Below the pieces are notes generated by a model. That model worked only from the letters and a program-made list of their open reading frames with translations, was not told the DNA's origin and ran no database searches. A program made the translations under genes and the position numbers. This document shows, piece after piece, positions 54,713 to 64,000 of a DNA stretch of 64,000 bases; the first letter of the stretch is position 1; each line of letters begins with the position of its first letter. Source of the DNA: Karalla daura (taxonomy: Eukaryota; Chordata; Actinopteri; Chaetodontiformes; Leiognathidae); NCBI GenBank assembly GCA_029224185.1, contig JANZKI010000043.1:1-64000 (forward strand), written 5' to 3'.

Positions 54713-57427
54713 TGAAAAAGTGAAAAAAACGACCACCCTGGACCTGTGGTTTTTTTCACTTTCGGCGAGCTTTGATATCTCAGCTCCAGGATCAAATCCG
54801 GCATCGGGATTGCTTTTTCCAGTGAGCGTGGGCCACCCCAGAGGCGGCTCACACCCCAAATCGTGCGTTTGGACTCGCTCGTTCGGGGTCGGGATTTCGG
54901 CCGAAAACGACAGGTCCGGGGTGGTCGTTTTTTTCACTTTCGGCGAGGGTTAACATCTCAGCTCCAGGATCAAATCCGGCCTCGGGATTGCTTTTTCCAG
55001 TGAGCGTGGGCCACCCCGGAGGCGGCTCACACCCCAAATCGTGCGTTTGGACTCGCTCGTTCGGGGTCGGGATTTCGGCCGAAAACGACAGGTCCGGGGT
55101 GGTCGTTTTTTTCACTTTCGGCGAGGGTTAATATCTCAGCTCCAGGATCAAATCCGGCCTCGGGATTGCTTTTTCCAGTGAGCGTGGGCCACCCCGGAGG
55201 CGGCTCACACCCCAAATCGTGCGTTTGGACTCGCTCGCGAGGGGTCGGGATTTCGGCCGAAAACGACAGGTCCGGGGTGGTCGTTTTTTTCACTTTCGGC
55301 GAGGGTTAATATCTCAGCTCCTGGACCACAGCCGGCCTCGGGATTGCTTTATCCAGTGAGCGTGGGCCACCCCGGAGGCGGCTCACACCCCAAATCGTGC
55401 GTTTGGACTCGCTCGTTCGGGATCGGGATTTCGGCCGAAAACGACAGGTCCGGGGTGGTCGTTTTTTTCACTTTCGGCGAGGGTTAATATCTCAGCTCCA
55501 GGATCAAATCCGGCCTCGGGATTGCTTTTTCCAGTGAGCGTGGGCCACCCCGGAGGCGGCTCACACCCCAAATCGTGCGTTTGGACTCGCTCGCGAGGGG
55601 TCGGGATTTCGGCCGAAAACGACAGGTCCGGGGTGGTCGTTTTTTTCACTTTCGGCGAGGGTTAATATCTCAGCTCCTGGACCACAGCCGGCCTCGGGAT
55701 TGCTTTATCCAGTGAGCGTGGGCCACCCCGGAGGCGGCTCACACCCCAAATGGTGGGTTTGAGCTCGCTCGTTCGGGGTCAGGAAATCGGCTCAAAACGA
55801 CAGGTCCGGGGTGGTCGTTTTTTTCACTTTCGGCGAGGGTTAATATCTCAGCTCCGGGACCACAGCCGGCCTCGGGATTGCTTTTTCCAGTGAGCGTGGG
55901 CCACCCCGGAGGCGGCTCACACCCCAAATCGTGCGTTTGGACTCGCTCGTTCGGGGTCGGGATTTCGGCCGAAAACGACAGGTCCGGGGTGGTCGTTTTT
56001 TTCACTTTCGGCGAGGGTTAATATCTCAGCTCCAGGATCAAATCCGGCCTCGGGATTGCTTTTTCCAGTGAGCGTGGGCCACCCCGGAGGCGGCTCACAC
56101 CCCAAATCGTGCGTTTGGACTCGCTCGCGAGGGGTCGGGATTTCGGCCGAAAACGACAGGTCCGGGGTGGTCGTTTTTTTCACTTTCGGCGAGGGTTAAT
56201 ATCTCAGCTCCGGGACCACAGCCGGCCTCGGGATTGCTTTTTCCAGTGAGCGTGGGCCACCCGGGAGGCGGCTCACACCCCAAATCGTGCGTTTGGACTC
56301 GCTCGTTCGGGGTCGGGATTTCGGCCGAAAACGACAGGTCCGGGGTGGTCGTTTTTTTCACTTTCGGCGAGGGTTAATATCTCAGCTCCAGGATCAAATC
56401 CGGCCTCGGGATTGCTTTTTCCAGTGAGCGTGGGCCACCCCGGAGGCGGCTCACACCCCAAATCGTGCGTTTGGACTCGCTCGCGAGGGGTCGGGATTTC
56501 GGCCGAAAACGACAGGTCCGGGGTGGTCGTTTTTTTCACTTTCGGCGAGGGTTAATATCTCAGCTCCTGGACCACAGCCGGCCTCGGGATTGCTTTATCC
56601 AGTGAGCGTGGGCCACCCCGGAGGCGGCTCACACCCCAAATCGTGCGTTTGGACTCGCTCGTTCGGGGTCGGGATTTCGGCCGAAAACGACAGGTCCGGG
56701 GTGGTCGTTTTTTTCACTTTCGGCGAGGGTTAATATCTCAGCTCCAGGATCAAATCCGGCCTCGGGATTGCTTTTTCCAGTGAGCGTGGGCCACCCCGGA
56801 GGCGGCTCACACCCCAAATCGTGCGTTTGGACTCGCTCGCGAGGGGTCGGGATTTCGGCCGAAAACGACAGGTCCGGGGTGGTCGTTTTTTTCACTTTCG
56901 GCGAGGGTTAATATCTCAGCTCCTGGACCACAGCCGGCCTCGGGATTGCTTTATCCAGTGAGCGTGGGCCACCCCGGAGGCGGCTCACACCCCAAATGGT
57001 GGGTTTGAGCTCGCTCGTTCGGGGTCAGGAAATCGGCTCAAAACGACAGGTCCGGGGTGGTCGTTTTTTTCACTTTCGGCGAGGGTTAATATCTCAGCTC
57101 CGGGACCACAGCCGGCCTCGGGATTGCTTTTTCCAGTGAGCGTGGGCCACCCCGGAGGCGGCTCACACCCCAAATCGTGCGTTTGGACTCATTCGTTCGG
57201 GGTCAGGATTTCGGCCGAAAACGACAGGTCCGGGGTGGTCGTTTTTTTCACTTTCGGCGAGGGTTAATATCTCAGCTCCGGGATCACAGCCGGCCTCGGG
57301 ATTGCGTTTTCCAGTGACCGTGGGCCACCCCGGAGGCGGCTCACACCCCAAATCGTGCGTTTGGACTCGCTCGCGAGGGGTCGGGATTTCGGCCAAAACG
57401 ACTGGTCCGGGATGGTCATTTTTTTAC

Positions 57428-57501
57428 CTTTCGGCGAGCTTTAAAATCTCAGCTCCAGGATCAAATGATCCTGGAGCTGAGATTTTAAAGCTCGCCGAAA
57501 G
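57428..57501. repeat. 74-bp palindrome, fourth simple copy
   Basis: Identical core, in a block that recurs 1543 bp later. It is preceded by a monomer with GTTTTCCAGTGACC and GGCCAAAACGACTGGTCC. Confidence 0.95.
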
Positions 57502-58970
57502 TGAAAAAGTGAAAAAAACGACCACCCCGGACCTGTGGTTTTTTTCACTTTCGGCGAGCTTTGATATCTCAGCTCCAGGATCAAATCCGGCATCGGGATT
57601 GCTTTTTCCAGTGAGCGTGGGCCACCCCAGAGGCGGCTCACACCCCAAATCGTGCGTTTGGACTCGCTCGTTCGGGGTCGGGATTTCGGCCGAAAACGAC
57701 AGGTCCGGGGTGGTCGTTTTTTTCACTTTCGGCGAGGGTTAACATCTCAGCTCCAGGATCAAATCCGGCCTCGGGATTGCTTTTTCCAGTGAGCGTGGGC
57801 CACCCCGGAGGCGGCTCACACCCCAAATCGTGCGTTTGGACTCGCTCGTTCGGGGTCGGGATTTCGGCCGAAAACGACAGGTCCGGGGTGGTCGTTTTTT
57901 TCACTTTCGGCGAGGGTTAATATCTCAGCTCCAGGATCAAATCCGGCCTCGGGATTGCTTTTTCCAGTGAGCGTGGGCCACCCCGGAGGCGGCTCACACC
58001 CCAAATCGTGCGTTTGGACTCGCTCGCGAGGGGTCGGGATTTCGGCCGAAAACGACAGGTCCGGGGTGGTCGTTTTTTTCACTTTCGGCGAGGGTTAATA
58101 TCTCAGCTCCTGGACCACAGCCGGCCTCGGGATTGCTTTATCCAGTGAGCGTGGGCCACCCCGGAGGCGGCTCACACCCCAAATCGTGCGTTTGGACTCG
58201 CTCGTTCGGGATCGGGATTTCGGCCGAAAACGACAGGTCCGGGGTGGTCGTTTTTTTCACTTTCGGCGAGGGTTAATATCTCAGCTCCAGGATCAAATCC
58301 GGCCTCGGGATTGCTTTTTCCAGTGAGCGTGGGCCACCCCGGAGGCGGCTCACACCCCAAATCGTGCGTTTGGACTCGCTCGCGAGGGGTCGGGATTTCG
58401 GCCGAAAACGACAGGTCCGGGGTGGTCGTTTTTTTCACTTTCGGCGAGGGTTAATATCTCAGCTCCTGGACCACAGCCGGCCTCGGGATTGCTTTATCCA
58501 GTGAGCGTGGGCCACCCCGGAGGCGGCTCACACCCCAAATGGTGGGTTTGAGCTCGCTCGTTCGGGGTCAGGAAATCGGCTCAAAACGACAGGTCCGGGG
58601 TGGTCGTTTTTTTCACTTTCGGCGAGGGTTAATATCTCAGCTCCGGGACCACAGCCGGCCTCGGGATTGCTTTTTCCAGTGAGCGTGGGCCACCCCGGAG
58701 GCGGCTCACACCCCAAATCGTGCGTTTGGACTCATTCGTTCGGGGTCAGGATTTCGGCCGAAAACGACAGGTCCGGGGTGGTCGTTTTTTTCACTTTCGG
58801 CGAGGGTTAATATCTCAGCTCCGGGATCACAGCCGGCCTCGGGATTGCGTTTTCCAGTGACCGTGGGCCACCCCGGAGGCGGCTCACACCCCAAATCGTG
58901 CGTTTGGACTCGCTCGCGAGGGGTCGGGATTTCGGCCAAAACGACTGGTCCGGGATGGTCATTTTTTTAC

Positions 58971-59044
58971 CTTTCGGCGAGCTTTAAAATCTCAGCTCCA
59001 GGATCAAATGATCCTGGAGCTGAGATTTTAAAGCTCGCCGAAAG
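58971..59044. repeat. 74-bp palindrome, fifth simple copy
   Basis: Identical core, 1543 bp after the previous one, with matching flanks on the left. On the right the next monomer has GACCACAGCC instead of GATCAAATCC after GGGTTAACATCTCAG. Confidence 0.95.
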
Positions 59045-60336
59045 TGAAAAAGTGAAAAAAACGACCACCCCGGACCTGTGGTTTTTTTCACTTTCGGCGA
59101 GCTTTGATATCTCAGCTCCAGGATCAAATCCGGCATCGGGATTGCTTTTTCCAGTGAGCGTGGGCCACCCCAGAGGCGGCTCACACCCCAAATCGTGCGT
59201 TTGGACTCGCTCGTTCGGGGTCGGGATTTCGGCCGAAAACGACAGGTCCGGGGTGGTCGTTTTTTTCACTTTCGGCGAGGGTTAACATCTCAGCTCCTGG
59301 ACCACAGCCGGCCTCGGGATTGCTTTATCCAGTGAGCGTGGGCCACCCCGGAGGCGGCTCACACCCCAAATGGTGGGTTTGAGCTCGCTCGTTCGGGGTC
59401 AGGAAATCGGCTCAAAACGACAGGTCCGGGGTGGTCGTTTTTTTCACTTTCGGCGAGGGTTAATATCTCAGCTCCGGGACCACAGCCGGCCTCGGGATTG
59501 CTTTTTCCAGTGAGCGTGGGCCACCCCGGAGGCGGCTCACACCCCAAATCGTGCGTTTGGACTCGCTCGTTCGGGGTCGGGATTTCGGCCGAAAACGACA
59601 GGTCCGGGGTGGTCGTTTTTTTCACTTTCGGCGAGGGTTAATATCTCAGCTCCAGGATCAAATCCGGCCTCGGGATTGCTTTTTCCAGTGAGCGTGGGCC
59701 ACCCCGGAGGCGGCTCACACCCCAAATCGTGCGTTTGGACTCGCTCGCGAGGGGTCGGGATTTCGGCCGAAAACGACAGGTCCGGGGTGGTCGTTTTTTT
59801 CACTTTCGGCGAGGGTTAATATCTCAGCTCCTGGACCACAGCCGGCCTCGGGATTGCTTTATCCAGTGAGCGTGGGCCACCCCGGAGGCGGCTCACACCC
59901 CAAATGGTGGGTTTGAGCTCGCTCGTTCGGGGTCAGGAAATCGGCCGAAAACGACAGGTCCGGGGTGGTCGTTTTTTTCACTTTCGGCGAGGGTTAATAT
60001 CTCAGCTCCTGGACCACAGCCGGCCTCGGGATTGCTTTATCCAGTGAGCGTGGGCCACCCCGGAGGCGGCTCACACCCCAAATGGTGGGTTTGAGCTCGC
60101 TCGTTCGGGGTCAGGAAATCGGCTCAAAACGACAGGTCCGGGGTGGTCGTTTTTTTCACTTTCGGCGAGGGTTAATATCTCAGCTCCGGGACCACAGCCG
60201 GCCTCGGGATTGCTTTTTCCAGTGAGCGTGGGCCACCCCGGAGGCGGCTCACACCCCAAATCGTGCGTTTGGACTCATTCGTTCGGGGTCAGGATTTCGG
60301 CCGAAAACGACAGGTCCGGGGTGGTCGTTTTTTTAC

Positions 60337-60410
60337 CTTTCGGCGAGCTTTAAAATCTCAGCTCCAGGATCAAATGATCCTGGAGCTGAGATTTTAAAGC
60401 TCGCCGAAAG
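60337..60410. repeat. 74-bp palindrome with recombinant left flank
   Basis: The core is identical, but the left flank reads CCGAAAACGACAGGTCCGGG up to the T-run, unlike the CCAAAACGACTGGTCC of the other simple copies. This indicates exchange between a normal monomer and a palindromic one close to the T-run. Confidence 0.95.
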
Positions 60411-62057
60411 TGAAAAAGTGAAAAAAACGACCACCCCGGACCTGTGGTTTTTTTCACTTTCGGCGAGCTTTGATATCTCAGCTCCAGGATCAAATCCGGC
60501 ATCGGGATTGCTTTTTCCAGTGAGCGTGGGCCACCCCAGAGGCGGCTCACACCCCAAATCGTGCGTTTGGACTCGCTCGTTCGGGGTCGGGATTTCGGCC
60601 GAAAACGACAGGTCCGGGGTGGTCGTTTTTTTCACTTTCGGCGAGGGTTAACATCTCAGCTCCAGGATCAAATCCGGCCTCGGGATTGCTTTTTCCAGTG
60701 AGCGTGGGCCACCCCGGAGGCGGCTCACACCCCAAATCGTGCGTTTGGACTCGCTCGTTCGGGGTCGGGATTTCGGCCGAAAACGACAGGTCCGGGGTGG
60801 TCGTTTTTTTCACTTTCGGCGAGGGTTAACATCTCAGCTCCAGGATCAAATCCGGCCTCGGGATTGCTTTTTCCAGTGAGCGTGGGCCACCCCGGAGGCG
60901 GCTCACACCCCAAATCGTGCGTTTGGACTCGCTCGTTCGGGGTCGGGATTTCGGCCGAAAACGACAGGTCCGGGGTGGTCGTTTTTTTCACTTTCGGCGA
61001 GGGTTAATATCTCAGCTCCAGGATCAAATCCGGCCTCGGGATTGCTTTTTCCAGTGAGCGTGGGCCACCCCGGAGGCGGCTCACACCCCAAATCGTGCGT
61101 TTGGACTCGCTCGCGAGGGGTCGGGATTTCGGCCGAAAACGACAGGTCCGGGGTGGTCGTTTTTTTCACTTTCGGCGAGGGTTAATATCTCAGCTCCTGG
61201 ACCACAGCCGGCCTCGGGATTGCTTTATCCAGTGAGCGTGGGCCACCCCGGAGGCGGCTCACACCCCAAATCGTGCGTTTGGACTCGCTCGTTCGGGATC
61301 GGGATTTCGGCCGAAAACGACAGGTCCGGGGTGGTCGTTTTTTTCACTTTCGGCGAGGGTTAATATCTCAGCTCCAGGATCAAATCCGGCCTCGGGATTG
61401 CTTTTTCCAGTGAGCGTGGGCCACCCCGGAGGCGGCTCACACCCCAAATCGTGCGTTTGGACTCGCTCGCGAGGGGTCGGGATTTCGGCCGAAAACGACA
61501 GGTCCGGGGTGGTCGTTTTTTTCACTTTCGGCGAGGGTTAATATCTCAGCTCCTGGACCACAGCCGGCCTCGGGATTGCTTTATCCAGTGAGCGTGGGCC
61601 ACCCCGGAGGCGGCTCACACCCCAAATGGTGGGTTTGAGCTCGCTCGTTCGGGGTCAGGAAATCGGCTCAAAACGACAGGTCCGGGGTGGTCGTTTTTTT
61701 CACTTTCGGCGAGGGTTAATATCTCAGCTCCGGGACCACAGCCGGCCTCGGGATTGCTTTTTCCAGTGAGCGTGGGCCACCCCGGAGGCGGCTCACACCC
61801 CAAATCGTGCGTTTGGACTCATTCGTTCGGGGTCAGGATTTCGGCCGAAAACGACAGGTCCGGGGTGGTCGTTTTTTTCACTTTCGGCGAGGGTTAATAT
61901 CTCAGCTCCGGGATCACAGCCGGCCTCGGGATTGCGTTTTCCAGTGACCGTGGGCCACCCCGGAGGCGGCTCACACCCCAAATCGTGCGTTTGGACTCGC
62001 TCGCGAGGGGTCGGGATTTCGGCCAAAACGACTGGTCCGGGATGGTCATTTTTTTAC

Positions 62058-62131
62058 CTTTCGGCGAGCTTTAAAATCTCAGCTCCAGGATCAAATGATC
62101 CTGGAGCTGAGATTTTAAAGCTCGCCGAAAG
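62058..62131. repeat. 74-bp palindrome, seventh simple copy
   Basis: Core and flanks match the copy at 58971, including the GGGTTAACATCTCAG followed by CTGGACCACAGCC on the right. It belongs to a block about 3087 bp away, close to twice 1543. Confidence 0.95.
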
Positions 62132-64000
62132 TGAAAAAGTGAAAAAAACGACCACCCCGGACCTGTGGTTTTTTTCACTTTCGGCGAGCTTTGATATCTC
62201 AGCTCCAGGATCAAATCCGGCATCGGGATTGCTTTTTCCAGTGAGCGTGGGCCACCCCAGAGGCGGCTCACACCCCAAATCGTGCGTTTGGACTCGCTCG
62301 TTCGGGGTCGGGATTTCGGCCGAAAACGACAGGTCCGGGGTGGTCGTTTTTTTCACTTTCGGCGAGGGTTAACATCTCAGCTCCTGGACCACAGCCGGCC
62401 TCGGGATTGCTTTATCCAGTGAGCGTGGGCCACCCCGGAGGCGGCTCACACCCCAAATGGTGGGTTTGAGCTCGCTCGTTCGGGGTCAGGAAATCGGCTC
62501 AAAACGACAGGTCCGGGGTGGTCGTTTTTTTCACTTTCGGCGAGGGTTAATATCTCAGCTCCGGGACCACAGCCGGCCTCGGGATTGCTTTTTCCAGTGA
62601 GCGTGGGCCACCCCGGAGGCGGCTCACACCCCAAATCGTGCGTTTGGACTCGCTCGTTCGGGGTCGGGATTTCGGCCGAAAACGACAGGTCCGGGGTGGT
62701 CGTTTTTTTCACTTTCGGCGAGGGTTAATATCTCAGCTCCAGGATCAAATCCGGCCTCGGGATTGCTTTTTCCAGTGAGCGTGGGCCACCCCGGAGGCGG
62801 CTCACACCCCAAATCGTGCGTTTGGACTCGCTCGCGAGGGGTCGGGATTTCGGCCGAAAACGACAGGTCCGGGGTGGTCGTTTTTTTCACTTTCGGCGAG
62901 GGTTAATATCTCAGCTCCTGGACCACAGCCGGCCTCGGGATTGCTTTATCCAGTGAGCGTGGGCCACCCCGGAGGCGGCTCACACCCCAAATGGTGGGTT
63001 TGAGCTCGCTCGTTCGGGGTCAGGAAATCGGCCGAAAACGACAGGTCCGGGGTGGTCGTTTTTTTCACTTTCGGCGAGGGTTAATATCTCAGCTCCTGGA
63101 CCACAGCCGGCCTCGGGATTGCTTTATCCAGTGAGCGTGGGCCACCCCGGAGGCGGCTCACACCCCAAATGGTGGGTTTGAGCTCGCTCGTTCGGGGTCA
63201 GGAAATCGGCTCAAAACGACAGGTCCGGGGTGGTCGTTTTTTTCACTTTCGGCGAGGGTTAATATCTCAGCTCCGGGACCACAGCCGGCCTCGGGATTGC
63301 TTTTTCCAGTGAGCGTGGGCCACCCCGGAGGCGGCTCACACCCCAAATCGTGCGTTTGGACTCATTCGTTCGGGGTCAGGATTTCGGCCGAAAACGACAG
63401 GTCCGGGGTGGTCGTTTTTTTCACTTTCGGCGAGGGTTAATATCTCAGCTCCGGGACCACAGCCGGCCTCGGGATTGCTTTTTCCAGTGAGCGTGGGCCA
63501 CCCCGGAGGCGGCTCACACCACAAATCGTGCGTTTGGACTCGCTCGCGAGGGGTCGGGATTTCGGCCGAAAACGACAGGTCCGGGGTGGTCGTTTTTTTC
63601 ACTTTCGGCGAGGGTTAATATCTCAGCTCCTGGACCACAGCCGGCCTCGGGATTGCTTTATCCAGTGAGCGTGGGCCACCCCGGAGGCGGCTCACACCCC
63701 AAATCGTGCGTTTGGACTCGCTCGTTCGGGGTCGGGATTTCGGCCGAAAACGACAGGTCCGGGGTGGTCGTTTTTTTCACTTTCGGCGAGGGTTAATATC
63801 TCAGCTCCAGGATCAAATCCGGCCTCGGGATTGCTTTTTCCAGTGAGCGTGGGCCACCCCGGAGGCGGCTCACACCCCAAATCGTGCGTTTGGACTCGCT
63901 CGCGAGGGGTCGGGATTTCGGCCGAAAACGACAGGTCCGGGGTGGTCGTTTTTTTCACTTTCGGCGAGGGTTAATATCTCAGCTCCGGGACCACAGCCGG

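Larger units (their letters stand above)
34141..64000 (+). repeat. 178-bp satellite array, continues beyond the window
   Basis: The monomer begins GTGAGCGTGGGCCACCCCGG and contains GGCTCACACCCCAAAT, then GGATTTCGGCCGAAAACGAC, a run of seven T, CACTTTCGGCGAGGGTT and GCCTCGGGATTGCTTTTTCC. The starts at 34141 and 34319 are 178 bp apart, and roughly 165 copies fit. Diagnostic variants include CTCGCGAGG/CTCGTTCGG/TTCGTTCGG, GATCAAATCC/GACCACAGCC, AAATCGTGCG/AAATGGTGGG and TTTCGGCCGAA/AAATCGGCTCAA. An 88-residue minus-strand frame beginning MKKTTTPDLSF in most monomers is a by-product. The first monomers are the most divergent, as expected at an array edge. A centromeric, pericentromeric or subtelomeric position is possible but not shown. 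Confidence 0.97.

Noticed and set aside
34346..64000. Recurring 88-residue minus-strand frame starting MKKTTTPDLSF, plus related 62-, 77- and 100-residue forms
   Set aside because: It occurs about once per satellite monomer, with length set by variant stops. There is no gene-like start or context.
34141..64000. CRISPR-like array of repeats and spacers
   Set aside because: The whole 178-bp unit is conserved, without unique spacers. The genome is eukaryotic and no cas genes are present.
34141..64000. True CENP-B box
   Set aside because: No monomer position I inspected satisfies TTCGNNNNANNCGGG. Only the first part matches.
1..64000. tRNA, rRNA genes or telomeric TTAGGG runs
   Set aside because: None was seen in either orientation. 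The GGGTTAATATC of the satellite is not telomeric.

Overview
The window looks like a vertebrate, most likely teleost fish, nuclear chromosome segment dominated by tandem repeats. The evidence is GT/AG-bounded exons with mutually compatible phases, a Penelope-like retroelement (PLE) with hammerhead-ribozyme-like motifs, a fragmented Tx1/L1-type LINE, and about 60 kb of micro-, mini- and satellite DNA. Nothing bacterial or phage-like is present. Most long open frames are by-products of repeat units whose lengths are multiples of three.

Layout. (1) 1-1048 is single-copy DNA with a possible promoter-like patch. (2) 1049-2568 carries three candidate exons of one gene: a signal-peptide start (1049-1082), a 27-nt mini-exon (1238-1264) and a cysteine-containing ectodomain exon (2279-2568). 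All junctions are phase 1, but the ectodomain exon appears to lack one base near 2350. (3) 2569-31216 would be a 28.6-kb intron made almost wholly of tandem repeats: an AGAGACAAAGATACA-type microsatellite, a GAGGCTGAA-type minisatellite in inverted orientation, an inversion point near 4262, then about 27 kb of the same minisatellite in forward orientation with blocks of the complementary TCTTTGTCTC-type microsatellite. It has grown by nested segmental duplications (shifts of about 1.03, 1.59, 2.88 and 4.23 kb). (4) 31217-31326 is a candidate terminal exon behind a good branch point and acceptor.

(5) 31327-34140 is a mobile-element graveyard: an LTR-like stretch, two PLE tails arranged head to head with ribozyme-like motifs on opposite strands, a 475-bp insertion that copies the minisatellite plus terminal exon into the PLE reading frame between 35-bp direct repeats, two LINE pieces, and a further TCTTTG microsatellite. 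(6) 34141-64000 is an array of a 178-bp satellite, roughly 165 copies, running off the window. It has at least two domains: 34-49.7 kb with dimeric and hexameric higher-order periods, and 49.8-64 kb studded with eight near-perfect palindromes at inverted monomer junctions.

The candidate gene belongs, as far as I can recall, to a teleost family of uncharacterised secreted or membrane proteins with a proline-rich start and a conserved cysteine domain. Whether it is functional here is doubtful. The most notable points are the repeat-filled intron with complementary arms, the in-frame capture of minisatellite plus exon by the PLE, and the recurrent palindromic junctions in the satellite. All three depend on a correct assembly of highly repetitive DNA.
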